From positions 372,001 through 436,000 of the forward strand of contig JADJAK010000002.1 of assembly GCA_016704275.1 (NCBI GenBank): DNA of 64,000 nt, given 5' to 3'. Source of the stretch: Gemmatimonadota bacterium (GTDB taxonomy: Bacteria > Gemmatimonadota > Gemmatimonadetes > Gemmatimonadales > GWC2-71-9). Below are positions 8,423 through 16,909 of the stretch, piece after piece. Below the pieces are notes generated by a model that saw only the letters and a list, made by a program, of their open reading frames with translations, made no database searches and was not told the DNA's origin. Within the stretch, counting starts at the first letter, position 1. The number at the start of each line of letters is the position of its first letter. The position numbers and the translations under genes are program-made.

Positions 8423-8467
8423 AAATTAGCACTCTGCTAATTATATAGCACACCGACACCCTGTCAA
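8423..8467 (-). promoter_or_regulatory. Consensus promoter with palindromic BlaI-type operator
   Basis: On the minus strand TTGACA (8467-8462) and TATAAT (8444-8439) are both perfect consensus, 16 bases apart. A perfect inverted repeat, AATTAGCA-CTC-TGCTAATT at 8423-8441, covers the end of the -10 and the start site. A second overlapping inverted repeat, TGCTA/TAGCA, spans 8434-8449. A strong promoter blocked by a dimeric repressor is the natural reading. Confidence 0.75.
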
Positions 8468-8487
8468 TCGCTCCCCAAACGCAAAGA

Positions 8488-8510
8488 GGCCCCGACTCTT
8501 CATCGGGGCC
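8488..8510 (-). terminator. Intrinsic terminator of the ffh-rplS cluster
   Basis: GGCCCCGA (8488-8495) pairs with TCGGGGCC (8503-8510) around a 7-base loop. Read on the minus strand it is followed by TCTTTGCGTTT. It lies downstream of rplS. Confidence 0.7.
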
Positions 8511-8512
8511 CC

Positions 8513-8540
8513 TTATGACTTACGACTTATGACTTACGAC
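8513..8540. repeat. Heptameric tandem repeat, TTAYGAC type
   Basis: Four 7-bp units alternate TTATGAC and TTACGAC. The same heptamer family recurs at 34589-34616. It lies between the rplS stop and the terminator hairpin. Confidence 0.85.
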
Positions 8541-8543
8541 CAA

Positions 8544-8563
8544 CCGCGGCCTGACGGCCGCGG
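8544..8563 (-). other. GC-rich hairpin just after rplS
   Basis: CCGCGGCC (8544-8551) and GGCCGCGG (8556-8563) form a perfect 8-bp stem with a 4-base loop, 8 bases after the rplS stop. No T-run follows; it may protect the mRNA end. Confidence 0.55.
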
Positions 8564-8571
8564 CTGAAAGA

Positions 8572-8925
8572 CTACCGATCCCGCTTTTCCTTGATCCGGG
8601 CCGCCTTGCCCGACAGCGCGCGCAGGTAGTACAGCTTGGCGCGGCGGACGCGGCCACGGCGGACCACCTCGAGCGTCGCGAACATCGGGGAGTGGAGCGG
8701 GAAGACGCGCTCGACGCCGACGCCGGCCGAGATCTTCCGGACCGTGAAGGTCTCGTTGATCCCGCCGCCCTTCTTGGCGATGCAGACGCCCTCGAACGCC
8801 TGGAGGCGCTCCTTCTCGCCTTCACGGACGCGGACCATCACCTTGACGGTGTCACCGGCGTCGAACTTCGGGAGGTCGGTGCGCAGCCCTTCGCGCGAAA
8901 TCTGGTCGAGAATTTCCATTCCCAT
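8572..8925 (-). CDS. rplS: 50S ribosomal protein L19
   Basis: Large-subunit ribosomal protein of 117 residues, family-typical length. Recognizable segments are PKFDAGDTVKVMVRVREGEKER, ERVFPLHSPM and RRGRVRRAKLYYLR (each a short conserved L19 block). AGGAGC lies ahead of ATG 8925; a second ATG at 8919 is possible. It is the last gene of the ffh-rpsP-rimM-trmD-rplS cluster and is followed by a hairpin, a heptamer repeat and an intrinsic terminator. Confidence 0.97.
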   Translation of the reverse strand: MGMEILDQISREGLRTDLPKFDAGDTVKVMVRVREGEKERLQAFEGVCIAKKGGGINETFTVRKISAGVGVERVFPLHSPMFATLEVVRRGRVRRAKLYYLRALSGKAARIKEKRDR

Positions 8926-8961
8926 GTCGTGCTCCTGGCGCGAGTCGCGCCGGTGGTATTG

Positions 8962-9675
8962 TCAGGACTTCGCGCCGGTGTCCTGGCGCTCCGTTGCCAT
9001 GTGGGCATCCCAGAGATCTGGGCGCCTCGCCTGCGTGATGCGTTCCGCTTCCTGCTGCTTCCACGTGGCAATCGCCGCATGGTTGCCCGAGAGCAGCACC
9101 TCGGGAATCTTCTGCCCGCGCACCTCGGCGGGCCTCGTGTAGCTCGGCGGACTCAGGAGTCCGTCGTAGTGCGAATCACTGCTCGCCGACTCGTGGTCGC
9201 CGATGGCCCCCGGCAGCAGCCGGACCACCGCATCGATCACGCAGAGGGCCGCGGGCTCGCCCCCCGAGAGGACGAAGTCGCCGAGCGAGATCTCTTCGGC
9301 GCCGAGGAGATCGACCACCCGCTGGTCGATGTCCTTGTAGTGCCCGCAGAGGATCGTCAGCGCACTGCCGAGCGACCAGCGTACGGCGTCGTCGTGGGTG
9401 AACTTCCGGCCTCGGGCCGACATCACCACCACGGGACCGGTTGGCCCCACCGACTCCACCGCCTCGAGGAAGGGCTCTGCCTTCAGCACCATCCCCGCGC
9501 CCCCGCCAAAGGGAGCGTCGTCCACGGTGTGGTGCTTGTCGTGGGTGAAGTCGCGCAGCTGCACCAGTCGATAGTCGACCAGCCCCGCCGCCTGTGCCCT
9601 GCCCGGAATGCTCGCCGCCAGGAACGGCGCCATCGCCTCGGGAAAGAGCGTCACCACGTTGACCGTCAGCACCAT
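8962..9675 (-). CDS. trmD: tRNA (guanine-37-N1)-methyltransferase
   Basis: Adds a methyl group to G37 of tRNAs with a G at position 36, preventing frameshifting. The trefoil-knot SPOUT signature is present: VTLFPE near the start, LCGHYKDIDQRV, ISLGDFVLSGGEPAAL, YTRPAEV and VLLSGNHAAI. The loop GHYKDIDQRV differs from the E. coli GRYEGIDERV, a variation I recall from other phyla. A GTG at 9678 precedes the chosen ATG at 9675; both overlap the rimM stop, implying coupling. Confidence 0.95.
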   Translation of the reverse strand: MVLTVNVVTLFPEAMAPFLAASIPGRAQAAGLVDYRLVQLRDFTHDKHHTVDDAPFGGGAGMVLKAEPFLEAVESVGPTGPVVVMSARGRKFTHDDAVRWSLGSALTILCGHYKDIDQRVVDLLGAEEISLGDFVLSGGEPAALCVIDAVVRLLPGAIGDHESASSDSHYDGLLSPPSYTRPAEVRGQKIPEVLLSGNHAAIATWKQQEAERITQARRPDLWDAHMATERQDTGAKS

Positions 9676-10202
9676 CACCCCATCAGTTCGGGCGGAACCT
9701 CGACCACCAAGCGGCGGTTCGCGCGGTCCGTCACCTTCACCGTCTCGCTCCGGAAGGGGAGGAGAAACTCCCGCTTCGGGCCCTGCACTTCGATCAGCAA
9801 TCCCTGCGGCATGTCGTACACCGCGGAGACGATCCCGAGCGGCTCGTCGGCCAGGTCCCGCACCGCCCAGCCCACCAGCTCCTGCTGATAGACCTCACCC
9901 TCGGCGAGCGGCGTGAGAATGTCACGCGGCACCGCCAGGAAGAGACCCCGGTATCCCTCGACCGCGTCGCGATCGGGGTGCCCGGCGATCCGCATCAACA
10001 CCTCGCGGTGATAGACGCGGGCCTGCTCGATCGCGATCTCGCCGACCGGGTCGCCCCGGAGGTCGAGCAGGGACATCACCTGCCCGGCGACGAAGACCCC
10101 TTCGGGGTCATCGGTCAGCGGGAAGATCGCCAGCTCGCCCTTCAACCCATGCGGCTTGCGCACCCGCCCTACCACGATCGGGGGCGCGGCCGGTTCGGTC
10201 AT
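9675..10202 (-). CDS. rimM: Ribosome maturation factor RimM
   Basis: Assists 16S 3' domain and 30S head assembly with protein S19. The 175-residue protein opens with VVGRVRKPHGLKGELAI, the RimM signature, and has the PRC-barrel half with YQQELVGWAV and LIEVQGPKREFLLPF. ATG 10202 is chosen because upstream codons in frame have no family similarity. It sits four bases after rpsP and overlaps trmD, the standard order. Confidence 0.95.
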   Translation of the reverse strand: MTEPAAPPIVVGRVRKPHGLKGELAIFPLTDDPEGVFVAGQVMSLLDLRGDPVGEIAIEQARVYHREVLMRIAGHPDRDAVEGYRGLFLAVPRDILTPLAEGEVYQQELVGWAVRDLADEPLGIVSAVYDMPQGLLIEVQGPKREFLLPFRSETVKVTDRANRRLVVEVPPELMG

Positions 10203-10206
10203 CAGG

Positions 10207-10446
10207 TCAGACGCCAGCCTTCTTGAACAGCGCCGCCACGGTGTCGCTCGGCACGGCGCCCTTCGCGATCCACTCGCGCGCCTTGTCGACGTCCACCGAG
10301 AAGAGATTCGCCTCTTCCTTCGGGCGATACGAGCCGATGGTCGCGATGAAGCGACCGTCGCGCGGTGCTTCCTTGTCGGCGACCACGATACGGTACATCG
10401 GCAACTTCTTGCGCCCTTCGCGGCGCAGGCGGATACGAACGGCCAT
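10207..10446 (-). CDS. rpsP: 30S ribosomal protein S16
   Basis: Small-subunit ribosomal protein of 79 residues. It begins MAVRIRLRREGRKK and contains YRIVVADKEAPRDGRFI and the IGSYRP block, all S16 hallmarks. AGGAG precedes the ATG. It is the second gene of the ffh-led cluster, 21 bases after ffh. Confidence 0.97.
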   Translation of the reverse strand: MAVRIRLRREGRKKLPMYRIVVADKEAPRDGRFIATIGSYRPKEEANLFSVDVDKAREWIAKGAVPSDTVAALFKKAGV

Positions 10447-10467
10447 CTCGAACTCCTGTGGAGCGGT

Positions 10468-11805
10468 TCAGCGCGGGGGGAACGAACGTCCACCGAAAGG
10501 CATCTTCGCCCCCGGCTTGCCCGCGACCTTCATGAACTTCTGCATCTGCTTGAACTGGTTCAGCAACTGATTCACTTCCTGCACGGTTCGCCCCGACCCG
10601 CGGGCGACTCGCATCCTGCGCGACCCGTTCATCACGTCCGGGTCACTCCGCTCGGCCTTCGTCATCGAGAGCACGATCGCCTCGACATGCCGAATCCGGT
10701 TCTCGTCCACGTTGGCGTTCTTGAGCATGGCCGGGTTCACCCCGGGGAGCATGCCGAGCACGTTCTTCAACGGACCGAGCTTCTGCATCTGCCGCATGGC
10801 GGTGAGGAAGTCGTCGAGGTCGAGTCCCTTCTTCGACGTCGCCTTCCGCGCCAGCCGCTTGGCGTCTTCTTCGTCAACGTTCTGCTGCGCCTTCTCGACC
10901 AGCGTCAGGACGTCGCCCTGCTGGAGAATCCGTCCGGCCATCCGGTCCGGATGGAAGGGCTCCAGCGCATCGAGCTGCTCGCCGGTGCCGACGAACTTGA
11001 TCGGCGCCTTGGTCACGCCGTAGATCGAGAGCGCCGCGCCACCGCGGGAGTCGCCGTCCATCTTGGTCAGCACGACGCCGGTGATGCCGAGGGCGTCGTG
11101 GAACCCCTTCGCGATCCGGACCGCGTCCTGGCCGGTCATGCCGTCGGCCACCAGCAGGATCTCGTGCGGCTTGATCGCCGCCTTGAGCCGGACCAGCTCG
11201 TCCATCAGCGTCTCGTCGAGCTGCAACCGGCCGGCGGTGTCCACGATCACGGAGCGGGCGCGCGCCTTGGAGGCCGCTTCGATGCCGCGCTTCACGATCG
11301 CCACCACGTCCGTCACGCCCGGCTCGCCATGGAAGCCGACCTGCACCTGCTCGCTCAGCGTCCGCAGCTGATCGATGGCGGCGGGACGATAGACGTCAGC
11401 CGCGATCAGGAACGGCGCCTTCTGCTCCGCCTTGAGCCGCTTGGCGAGCTTGCCCGCCGTCGTCGTCTTGCCGCTGCCCTGCAACCCGACCATCAGCAGG
11501 ATCGTCGGCGGCACCGACACGAAGGCCAACGGCGCCTGCTTCTCGCCGAGCAGCGTGACCAGCTCGTCGTAGACGATCTTGACCAGCATCTGCCCTGGCC
11601 GGACCGACTTGATGATCTCCTGCCCGACGGCCGCCGCCTGCACCCGCGCGAGGAACTCGCCGGTGAGCTCGAACGACACGTCGGCCTCGAGGAGGACCCT
11701 GCGGATCTCCCGCAGCCCCTCCCGGACGGCTTCCTCGCTGAGTGCCCCGCGGCCGCTGAGGCGCCGCAGGGTATCGGTCAACTTGGAGGAGAGCTCATCG
11801 AACAT
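10468..11805 (-). CDS. ffh: Signal recognition particle GTPase Ffh
   Basis: Binds 4.5S RNA and signal sequences and delivers ribosomes to FtsY. The 445-residue protein has an N helical bundle, the G1 loop GLQGSGKTTT at residues 107-116, the AADVYRPAAIDQL block, DTAGRL, TKMDGDSRGGAAL, and a C-terminal M domain with FLTAMRQMQKLGP and GSGRTVQEVN. On the minus strand a TATTTT box ends about 8 bases before the ATG, so transcription may start very close to the coding region. First gene of the translation cluster. Confidence 0.97.
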   Translation of the reverse strand: MFDELSSKLTDTLRRLSGRGALSEEAVREGLREIRRVLLEADVSFELTGEFLARVQAAAVGQEIIKSVRPGQMLVKIVYDELVTLLGEKQAPLAFVSVPPTILLMVGLQGSGKTTTAGKLAKRLKAEQKAPFLIAADVYRPAAIDQLRTLSEQVQVGFHGEPGVTDVVAIVKRGIEAASKARARSVIVDTAGRLQLDETLMDELVRLKAAIKPHEILLVADGMTGQDAVRIAKGFHDALGITGVVLTKMDGDSRGGAALSIYGVTKAPIKFVGTGEQLDALEPFHPDRMAGRILQQGDVLTLVEKAQQNVDEEDAKRLARKATSKKGLDLDDFLTAMRQMQKLGPLKNVLGMLPGVNPAMLKNANVDENRIRHVEAIVLSMTKAERSDPDVMNGSRRMRVARGSGRTVQEVNQLLNQFKQMQKFMKVAGKPGAKMPFGGRSFPPR

Positions 11806-11882
11806 AGCCCGGCAAAATAGCGCTGCGGGTGTGGAAAAGGGAAGATGGGCGCACCGAATTGGGGATGCGGCGACCTCAAGGC

Positions 11883-11999
11883 TGTCATCCTGAGCGGAGC
11901 CCGCGCAGCGGGCGGAGTCGAAGGACCTCTGTCCCAGCGCATCGGCAAGAGGTCCTTCGACTGCGCGGCGGCCGAGCCGCCGCTTCGCTCAGGATGACA
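11883..11999. repeat. Palindromic TCATCCTGAGC-type intergenic element
   Basis: A 117-bp imperfect palindrome. TGTCATCCTGAGCG (11883-11896) is matched by CGCTCAGGATGACA (11986-11999), and GTCGAAGGACCTCT (11917-11930) by AGAGGTCCTTCGAC (11948-11961). Each arm also contains a smaller GC hairpin. A half-copy lies at 34531-34577. It separates ffh from the DUF445 gene and has no coding content. Similar TCATCCTGAGC repeats are common in genomes of several soil phyla. Confidence 0.88.
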
Positions 12000-12073
12000 A
12001 CTCGAAGAGCCCAGCCCTCTCCGTTCCACCATGAAACCATGCCACCCCAACCCTCCGTAGATTCCCCACCCAT

Positions 12074-13333
12074 ATGATCCCCACCCCCCTCCCCCTCCCC
12101 GACGAAGCCACCCGCCGAGCCGCCCTCGAGCGGATGAAGATGGCCGCCACCGGGCTCCTGGTCGTGGCCCTGATCGTCTTCATCGTGGCCAAGATGAACG
12201 AGGACGTCTATCCCTGGCTGGCCTACGTGCGGGCCACGGCCGAGGCGTCGCTGGTGGGCGGGATCGCGGACTGGTTCGCGGTGACGGCGCTCTTCCGGCA
12301 CCCGCTGGGGATCCCGATCCCCCACACCGCCATCATGCAGAAGCAGAAGGACCGGGTCGGCAAGATCCTCGGCAACTTCGTCCAGAACCACTTCCTCTCG
12401 CGGACGGTGCTCGAGGCGCGGCTGGCCGGGATCCACCCCGCCCAGCGGGCCGCCGACTGGATGCAGCAGGAGGCCAACCGCCGCCGGCTCGCCAAGCAGC
12501 TGGCCGGCGGGCTGGCGCGCGCCGTCGAGGCGCTCCCCGAGGTCGAGGTGCGGGAGTTCGTCCAGCGGAGCGCGGTCAGCCGGCTCGAAGGGGTCAAGCT
12601 CGCCCCGCTGGTGAGCGAGGTCATGACGGTGGCAGCCGCGGGTGGCCGCCCGCAGGAACTGCTCAACGAGGTAATGAAGCTGGTCGGCGGGGCGCTCAGG
12701 GATGGCCACGACTCGATCCGCGAGCGGGTTCGCCAGGAGAGCCCGCGCTGGGTGCCGGTGGGGCTGCGCGACGCGGTCGCCGACCGGCTGATCGGGGCGG
12801 TCGAGCGGCTGATCGGCGAGATGCTCAACGACCCGCTGCATCCGATGCGAAAGCGTTTCGACGGGATCGTGCACGACTTCATCACCCGGATGAAGACGTC
12901 GCCCGAGATGATCGCCAAGATCGAGGGGATGAAGGTGGACCTCCTCGGCCATCCGATCGTCGAGGAGCTGGTGTCGAGCGTGTGGGACAAGACGCGCCTC
13001 GCGGCCGCGGGCTATCGCGCCGATCCGGAGGGGACGTCGCTGGAGCCGCTCGAGGAGATTCTCGCGGGGCTGAGCGATTCGCTGTCGGGGAGTGAGGAGC
13101 TGCGTGCCGAGGTGGATCGCTTCATCACCGAGGTGATCACGTCGCTGCTGGAGCAGCATCGACAGGAGATCGCCGACCTCATCGCGACGACGGTGGCGGA
13201 TTGGGACCCGGAAGTCGCGGCGGGCCGCATCGAGCTCGCGGTCGGTCGCGACCTGCAGTTCGTGCGGCTCAACGGCACGCTGGTGGGCGGTGCGGCGGGG
13301 TTGGTGATCTACACGCTGTCGCGCTTCCTCTAG
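12074..13333 (+). CDS. DUF445 family membrane protein
   Basis: A 419-residue protein of the DUF445 (YjiN-like) family. It has one N-terminal helix (residues 26-41) followed by the conserved block EASLVGGIADWFAVTALFRHP, then a long helical region with repeated DUF445 motifs, and a second hydrophobic stretch at the very C-terminus (GAAGLVIYTLS). Function is unknown in the family; an envelope role is usually assumed. ATG 12074 lies after a short AT-richer stretch. Its TAG stop overlaps the stop of the convergent lipoprotein gene by two bases. Confidence 0.85.
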   Translation: MIPTPLPLPDEATRRAALERMKMAATGLLVVALIVFIVAKMNEDVYPWLAYVRATAEASLVGGIADWFAVTALFRHPLGIPIPHTAIMQKQKDRVGKILGNFVQNHFLSRTVLEARLAGIHPAQRAADWMQQEANRRRLAKQLAGGLARAVEALPEVEVREFVQRSAVSRLEGVKLAPLVSEVMTVAAAGGRPQELLNEVMKLVGGALRDGHDSIRERVRQESPRWVPVGLRDAVADRLIGAVERLIGEMLNDPLHPMRKRFDGIVHDFITRMKTSPEMIAKIEGMKVDLLGHPIVEELVSSVWDKTRLAAAGYRADPEGTSLEPLEEILAGLSDSLSGSEELRAEVDRFITEVITSLLEQHRQEIADLIATTVADWDPEVAAGRIELAVGRDLQFVRLNGTLVGGAAGLVIYTLSRFL

Positions 13334-14532
13334 CGCAGCTCGACCCCCGGCAGCGCACTCCACCGCGCCCACGCCGTCGGCGCCACCACCACCCGCACCC
13401 CCGCCTTGCCGCCGACGTCCAGCGCTTCCGCGGTGGTGCGGTATCCCGGGCGCACGCGCGCTGCCAACCGATCGGCAATCTGCGTCTTGAAGCGGGCCGC
13501 GACGCGCGAATCGTCCCAGACGGTCACCCAGACCAATGCAGCGCCCTCGGACGACGCGAGGAGCCGCATCCGGTCGCCGCCCCACCCGAACGCCACCTGC
13601 GTGGGCACTTCATTGATGCCGACCAACACCGACCGAAGCACCGCGATCTCGAATTCGCCGAAGGTGTCCTCGTGCAGGACGCCCGTGGTGTCGTCGGTGA
13701 AGCGCACCACCACCGGCATGTCCTTCGCGGCGTAGCGATCGGGGTGGAGAATCTGCTCGGTCGAGCGCGGCAGCCGATCACCGAACGGTTGATCACCGGC
13801 GTGGTTCTTGGCGAACCAGCGCAGCCACTCCGCCCCCTGCACGTAGGGAAAGGTCAGCCCCTCCCGCAGGATGAGCGGCGCCGTCGAAAAGACCTTCATG
13901 CTCGACGCGTTGCCGCGCAGCTGGTCGCGGAAGTTCTCCCAGAAGCCGTCGTCGTTGACGAAGTCCTGCCCCGGGAGGATCGCGGTGAGCGACACGAGCG
14001 TCGCCTGCCCCTCGAGCACGGCCTGCGCCGCGGCGAGCCGGTCGGCATCGTCGGTGCTCCCCAGGATGGAATCGAGCGGGACGTACTGATCCTGCAGCGC
14101 GTGCACCAGCTCGTGTGCCAGCACCAGGCGCAACTGCGCCCGATCGCCGCCCGCGACGGCAAAGAGCTTGGTGGAGTCGGGATCGTAGAAGCCGGCGACC
14201 TGCTCGGTATAAAGATCCACGAACAGCTTCTGCACGTCGAGTGTGTCGGGGATCAGCCCCAACAGGCGGTACGTCGTGACGATGCCGTCGAGGCGCGCCG
14301 GTGGCAGCTCCTTGGCGAGCTTGGCAAGGAGATAGGTGCGGACCTGCTCACGGGTGCGGACCGCGGTGACCGGCGTGCTCTTGAACTCAAGGCCAGTGGC
14401 CTTGGCCACGCCAGGCATGAGCGAGTCCACCAGTGCCGCCAGCTCCTTCTGGTCGAGCGACTGGGCATCAACCACCGGTTCCCCTCGGCAGGCACCGGCG
14501 ATCAGGATCAGGCTGCAGACGAGGACGCGCAT
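13330..14532 (-). CDS. Zincin-like lipoprotein (putative metalloprotease)
   Basis: A 400-residue predicted lipoprotein: the lipobox IAGAC places the lipidated Cys at residue 15. Residues 140-144 are HELVH within LVLAHELVHALQDQY, a gluzincin-like HExxH site, and E174 in VLEGQAT is a candidate third zinc ligand. The rest is not assignable. ATG 14532 is chosen because it makes a canonical lipoprotein signal; an upstream extension of 29 residues is possible in frame but lacks such a signal. Probable substrate and partners unknown. Confidence 0.68.
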   Translation of the reverse strand: MRVLVCSLILIAGACRGEPVVDAQSLDQKELAALVDSLMPGVAKATGLEFKSTPVTAVRTREQVRTYLLAKLAKELPPARLDGIVTTYRLLGLIPDTLDVQKLFVDLYTEQVAGFYDPDSTKLFAVAGGDRAQLRLVLAHELVHALQDQYVPLDSILGSTDDADRLAAAQAVLEGQATLVSLTAILPGQDFVNDDGFWENFRDQLRGNASSMKVFSTAPLILREGLTFPYVQGAEWLRWFAKNHAGDQPFGDRLPRSTEQILHPDRYAAKDMPVVVRFTDDTTGVLHEDTFGEFEIAVLRSVLVGINEVPTQVAFGWGGDRMRLLASSEGAALVWVTVWDDSRVAARFKTQIADRLAARVRPGYRTTAEALDVGGKAGVRVVVAPTAWARWSALPGVELR

Positions 14533-14617
14533 TAGCTTCACTGGTATCCCACCCGATAATGAGTCGCCGGAAGTGTAGCAGGCCCCGCTGGTGAATTCAC
14601 CGCACCCCGAGACCGCC

Positions 14618-15762
14618 ATGCCGCTTCGATGCTACCCGGTTGCCATGTTGTTGCTCCTCGGAGCGATGGCCTGCGCCAAGGAAGTCCCCGCCCCGCCGGC
14701 CACGTTGCCCGTGGCGGGCAGCGGCATGCCGACCTTCGAGCGACGGCCGCTGGCCATTGCGGAGGAAGACCTGCCCCAGGAGCGGTTCCTGATGTTCGAC
14801 GTGGTGTCAGACGGCTCGGTGATCTATCAGTCGTCCTTCGACAAAGGTCCGATGCTCCGGCGCATTGACTCAACGGGCCGGCTGCTCGAAGCGTTCGGGC
14901 GAGAGGGAGAGGGACCGGGGGAGCTGCGCGGCCTGGCCTTTCTTGAGGTTCGCGGGGACACGCTTCAGATCTATAACTCGGATCGAGAAAGGCACTGATC
15001 GACATGACGCTCAGTGGGAAGTTGCTCCGCGAACGGCGCATCGAGGGGTTTGATAGCCGCCTGGTGTGGCATCCTGACTCCGTGGACCATTGGAATGCAA
15101 CTCCGCGTCCGGGGCAGAGCCCGCGCGTGATGCGCTCCGCGATTGGAAAGAGCGAGGGCCGGGTGCTCTTCGACTCGACGAATGCGATGTTCACCACGGC
15201 GATCACCAAGCGAACCGGGCAGGCCACTTCGCCGACGCAATTCTCCTACACAGCGACGACGGACCGCATGTGGGTTGCCGATCCGTGGGAGTATCGGATC
15301 AGTACCTTCAAGAATGACGGCACGCCCATCAGTAGCTTTGTCCACGCGATCGCACGCAACCGCTTCGGGCCGCGCGCCTTGGCGGAAACCCGGGCGCGGA
15401 TCATGAAGACCCCTCGCTTCATGCGCGGACCGAATGGGGAGCGGATCCCGCTCGCCGACGACCGCGGTCGTCTCGACACCCTCGAGCGCGAATCAATCCG
15501 TCACTTCACTCGCAACCCGCTGCACGTGGATGAGTTCGGCCGGCTCTGGGTGGTCGGCGTCTCGCGAGACTCGACGTCGGTGGACCTCTTCTCCGACACG
15601 ACGTTCGTCGGACGCGTGATGCTTCCCTGCTACGCAAGCGGCGTGGGGATTCGCGTCGCGTTCGGCCGCGGCGGATGGATGGTGCTGGAGTGCGAGGTGG
15701 AGGACGGCGACTGGCCGACGGAATTGCAGTTGTACCGGATTGTCGAGAAGCCGACGCCGTGA
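14618..15762 (+). pseudogene. 6-bladed beta-propeller lipoprotein, frameshifted copy
   Basis: First of three paralogs. The N-terminal part (from ATG 14618, or GTG 14591) has an export signal, MLLLLGAMAC, and the family block GREGEGPGELRGLAF, then stops at 14996-14998. The remainder continues in the -1 frame from about 14986 to 15762: reading DREK-ALIDM-TLSG across the join restores the family sequence if one A is added to the AAA run near 14988. The C-terminus LPC..., a second Cys, and ELQLYRIVE match the two downstream paralogs. Either a recent pseudogene or a one-base sequence error; no slippery heptamer is seen. Confidence 0.72.
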
Positions 15763-16889
15763 TGCGCCGCATGGCGTTAGCCGGAGCACTACTGCTAGCC
15801 ACCAGCTGCGCCGAGGAACCAGAGCCGGTCGCTATCGTGCCGACGGCCAGTGCTGAGCTACCGAGCGTGGAGCTGGTCCACCTCGCCGGGATAGGTGCCA
15901 GTTACGTGGACGCGCGCATTCACAACATCGCCGTCGACACCACGGGGCGGATCGCCTTCTATCCGACAGAAGGTGGCATCCCGCTGATCCGCTTCGTCGA
16001 TTCGACAGGCTTCTGGACCGGTGGTGCGTCGAGAATCGGCGAAGGCCCGGGCGAATTGGATTATCCGTCGCGGCATTGGTTTGTCGGCGACACCCTCGTG
16101 GTCGACGAATCGAAACGTGCGGTCGAGATTCGCTTCGATCGGAGCGGGATCCTGCTGAGTGAGAGAGCAATTACCCCGGGCCGAGTGGCGCTCGCCGCCG
16201 GCAGCGATGGGCTGCTGACCTTTGATCCCAACTGGGAAGCGTCACAAAGCCCGCCCGTCGTTTCACTCCGGCCCTGGGGCAAGGAAGGGGTTCGTGAAGC
16301 GCTCGGCGCCGCACATCCGCAACTCGCCGCCGCACTCGCCAAGCGACCGGGCCCCGCGATCACCTATCCGTGGCCGGTCGTGGCCATGCACAACGGGATC
16401 ATTGCGCTGGTCGAACCGCACACGCCAACCGTTTGGTATTTCAATTTCGCGGGGAAGCTGCTGGACTCTGTCGTGCTGGATGGTGCCGCGAGGATGCGCG
16501 GCCCGTATGAGGCAGCTGAGGAGCTGGAAGTGTTCGAGCGCGTGTCGCGGAGCGGGACCGTCGGCCCCGATGGCGAGCGCTACCGAGGCCCCGACATCGA
16601 TTCCGTGAGGCGACTTTTCAAGGCGGATCGTCCACCGGTCGCGTTTGTGCACGGGGTCAACTACGATGGCCGTGGCCGGCTCTGGATCGTCGGCCCGCAC
16701 AACGACTCCACACGTGCCATTGTGCTCTCAGGCACACGAACCCTCGGCACCATCATGCTGCCGTGCTTTCGGGTCGGGCGATTCGTGAGCATCAGCAATC
16801 GCTGGCTCGCCTTGCACTGTTCGAAGGGCGAAGGCGCTGATCCGCCGTTCGAGTTGCAGCTCTATCGCATCGTGGAGTCGGAGCCGTAG
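15762..16889 (+). CDS. 6-bladed beta-propeller lipoprotein
   Basis: A 375-residue predicted lipoprotein (lipobox ATSC, Cys 16) starting at ATG 15762, whose A is the last base of the preceding stop. It carries propeller blade motifs such as RIGEGPGELDYP and DGRGRLWIVGPHND, and ends with LPC, a second Cys (LHCSKG) and FELQLYRIVE, shared with its paralogs. Such proteins usually sit on the outer membrane or periplasmic face and bind a ligand through the propeller; no enzyme motif is visible. Tandem arrangement suggests recent duplication. Confidence 0.78.
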   Translation: MRRMALAGALLLATSCAEEPEPVAIVPTASAELPSVELVHLAGIGASYVDARIHNIAVDTTGRIAFYPTEGGIPLIRFVDSTGFWTGGASRIGEGPGELDYPSRHWFVGDTLVVDESKRAVEIRFDRSGILLSERAITPGRVALAAGSDGLLTFDPNWEASQSPPVVSLRPWGKEGVREALGAAHPQLAAALAKRPGPAITYPWPVVAMHNGIIALVEPHTPTVWYFNFAGKLLDSVVLDGAARMRGPYEAAEELEVFERVSRSGTVGPDGERYRGPDIDSVRRLFKADRPPVAFVHGVNYDGRGRLWIVGPHNDSTRAIVLSGTRTLGTIMLPCFRVGRFVSISNRWLALHCSKGEGADPPFELQLYRIVESEP

Positions 16890-16909
16890 TGCGATGGGGC
16901 CCGCCACCC

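Noticed and set aside
8423..8441. TTAGCACTC at 8424-8432 looks like half of a CIRCE heat-shock operator
   Set aside because: CIRCE needs a 9-base spacer between TTAGCACTC and GAGTGCTAA; here the halves overlap around a 3-base center, and the flanking genes are BlaI-type, not chaperones.
10156..11820. 554-codon open frame on the strand opposite ffh
   Set aside because: It is antisense to ffh, rpsP and part of rimM, has no family motif and a shadow-like composition typical of GC-rich DNA.
11885..13585. 566-codon open frame opposite the DUF445 gene
   Set aside because: Mirror frame of a real gene; no start signal and repetitive His/Arg/Asp composition.
14985..14998. Programmed -1 frameshifting in the propeller gene
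   Set aside because: No X-XXY-YYZ slippery heptamer or nearby pseudoknot-like structure is visible.
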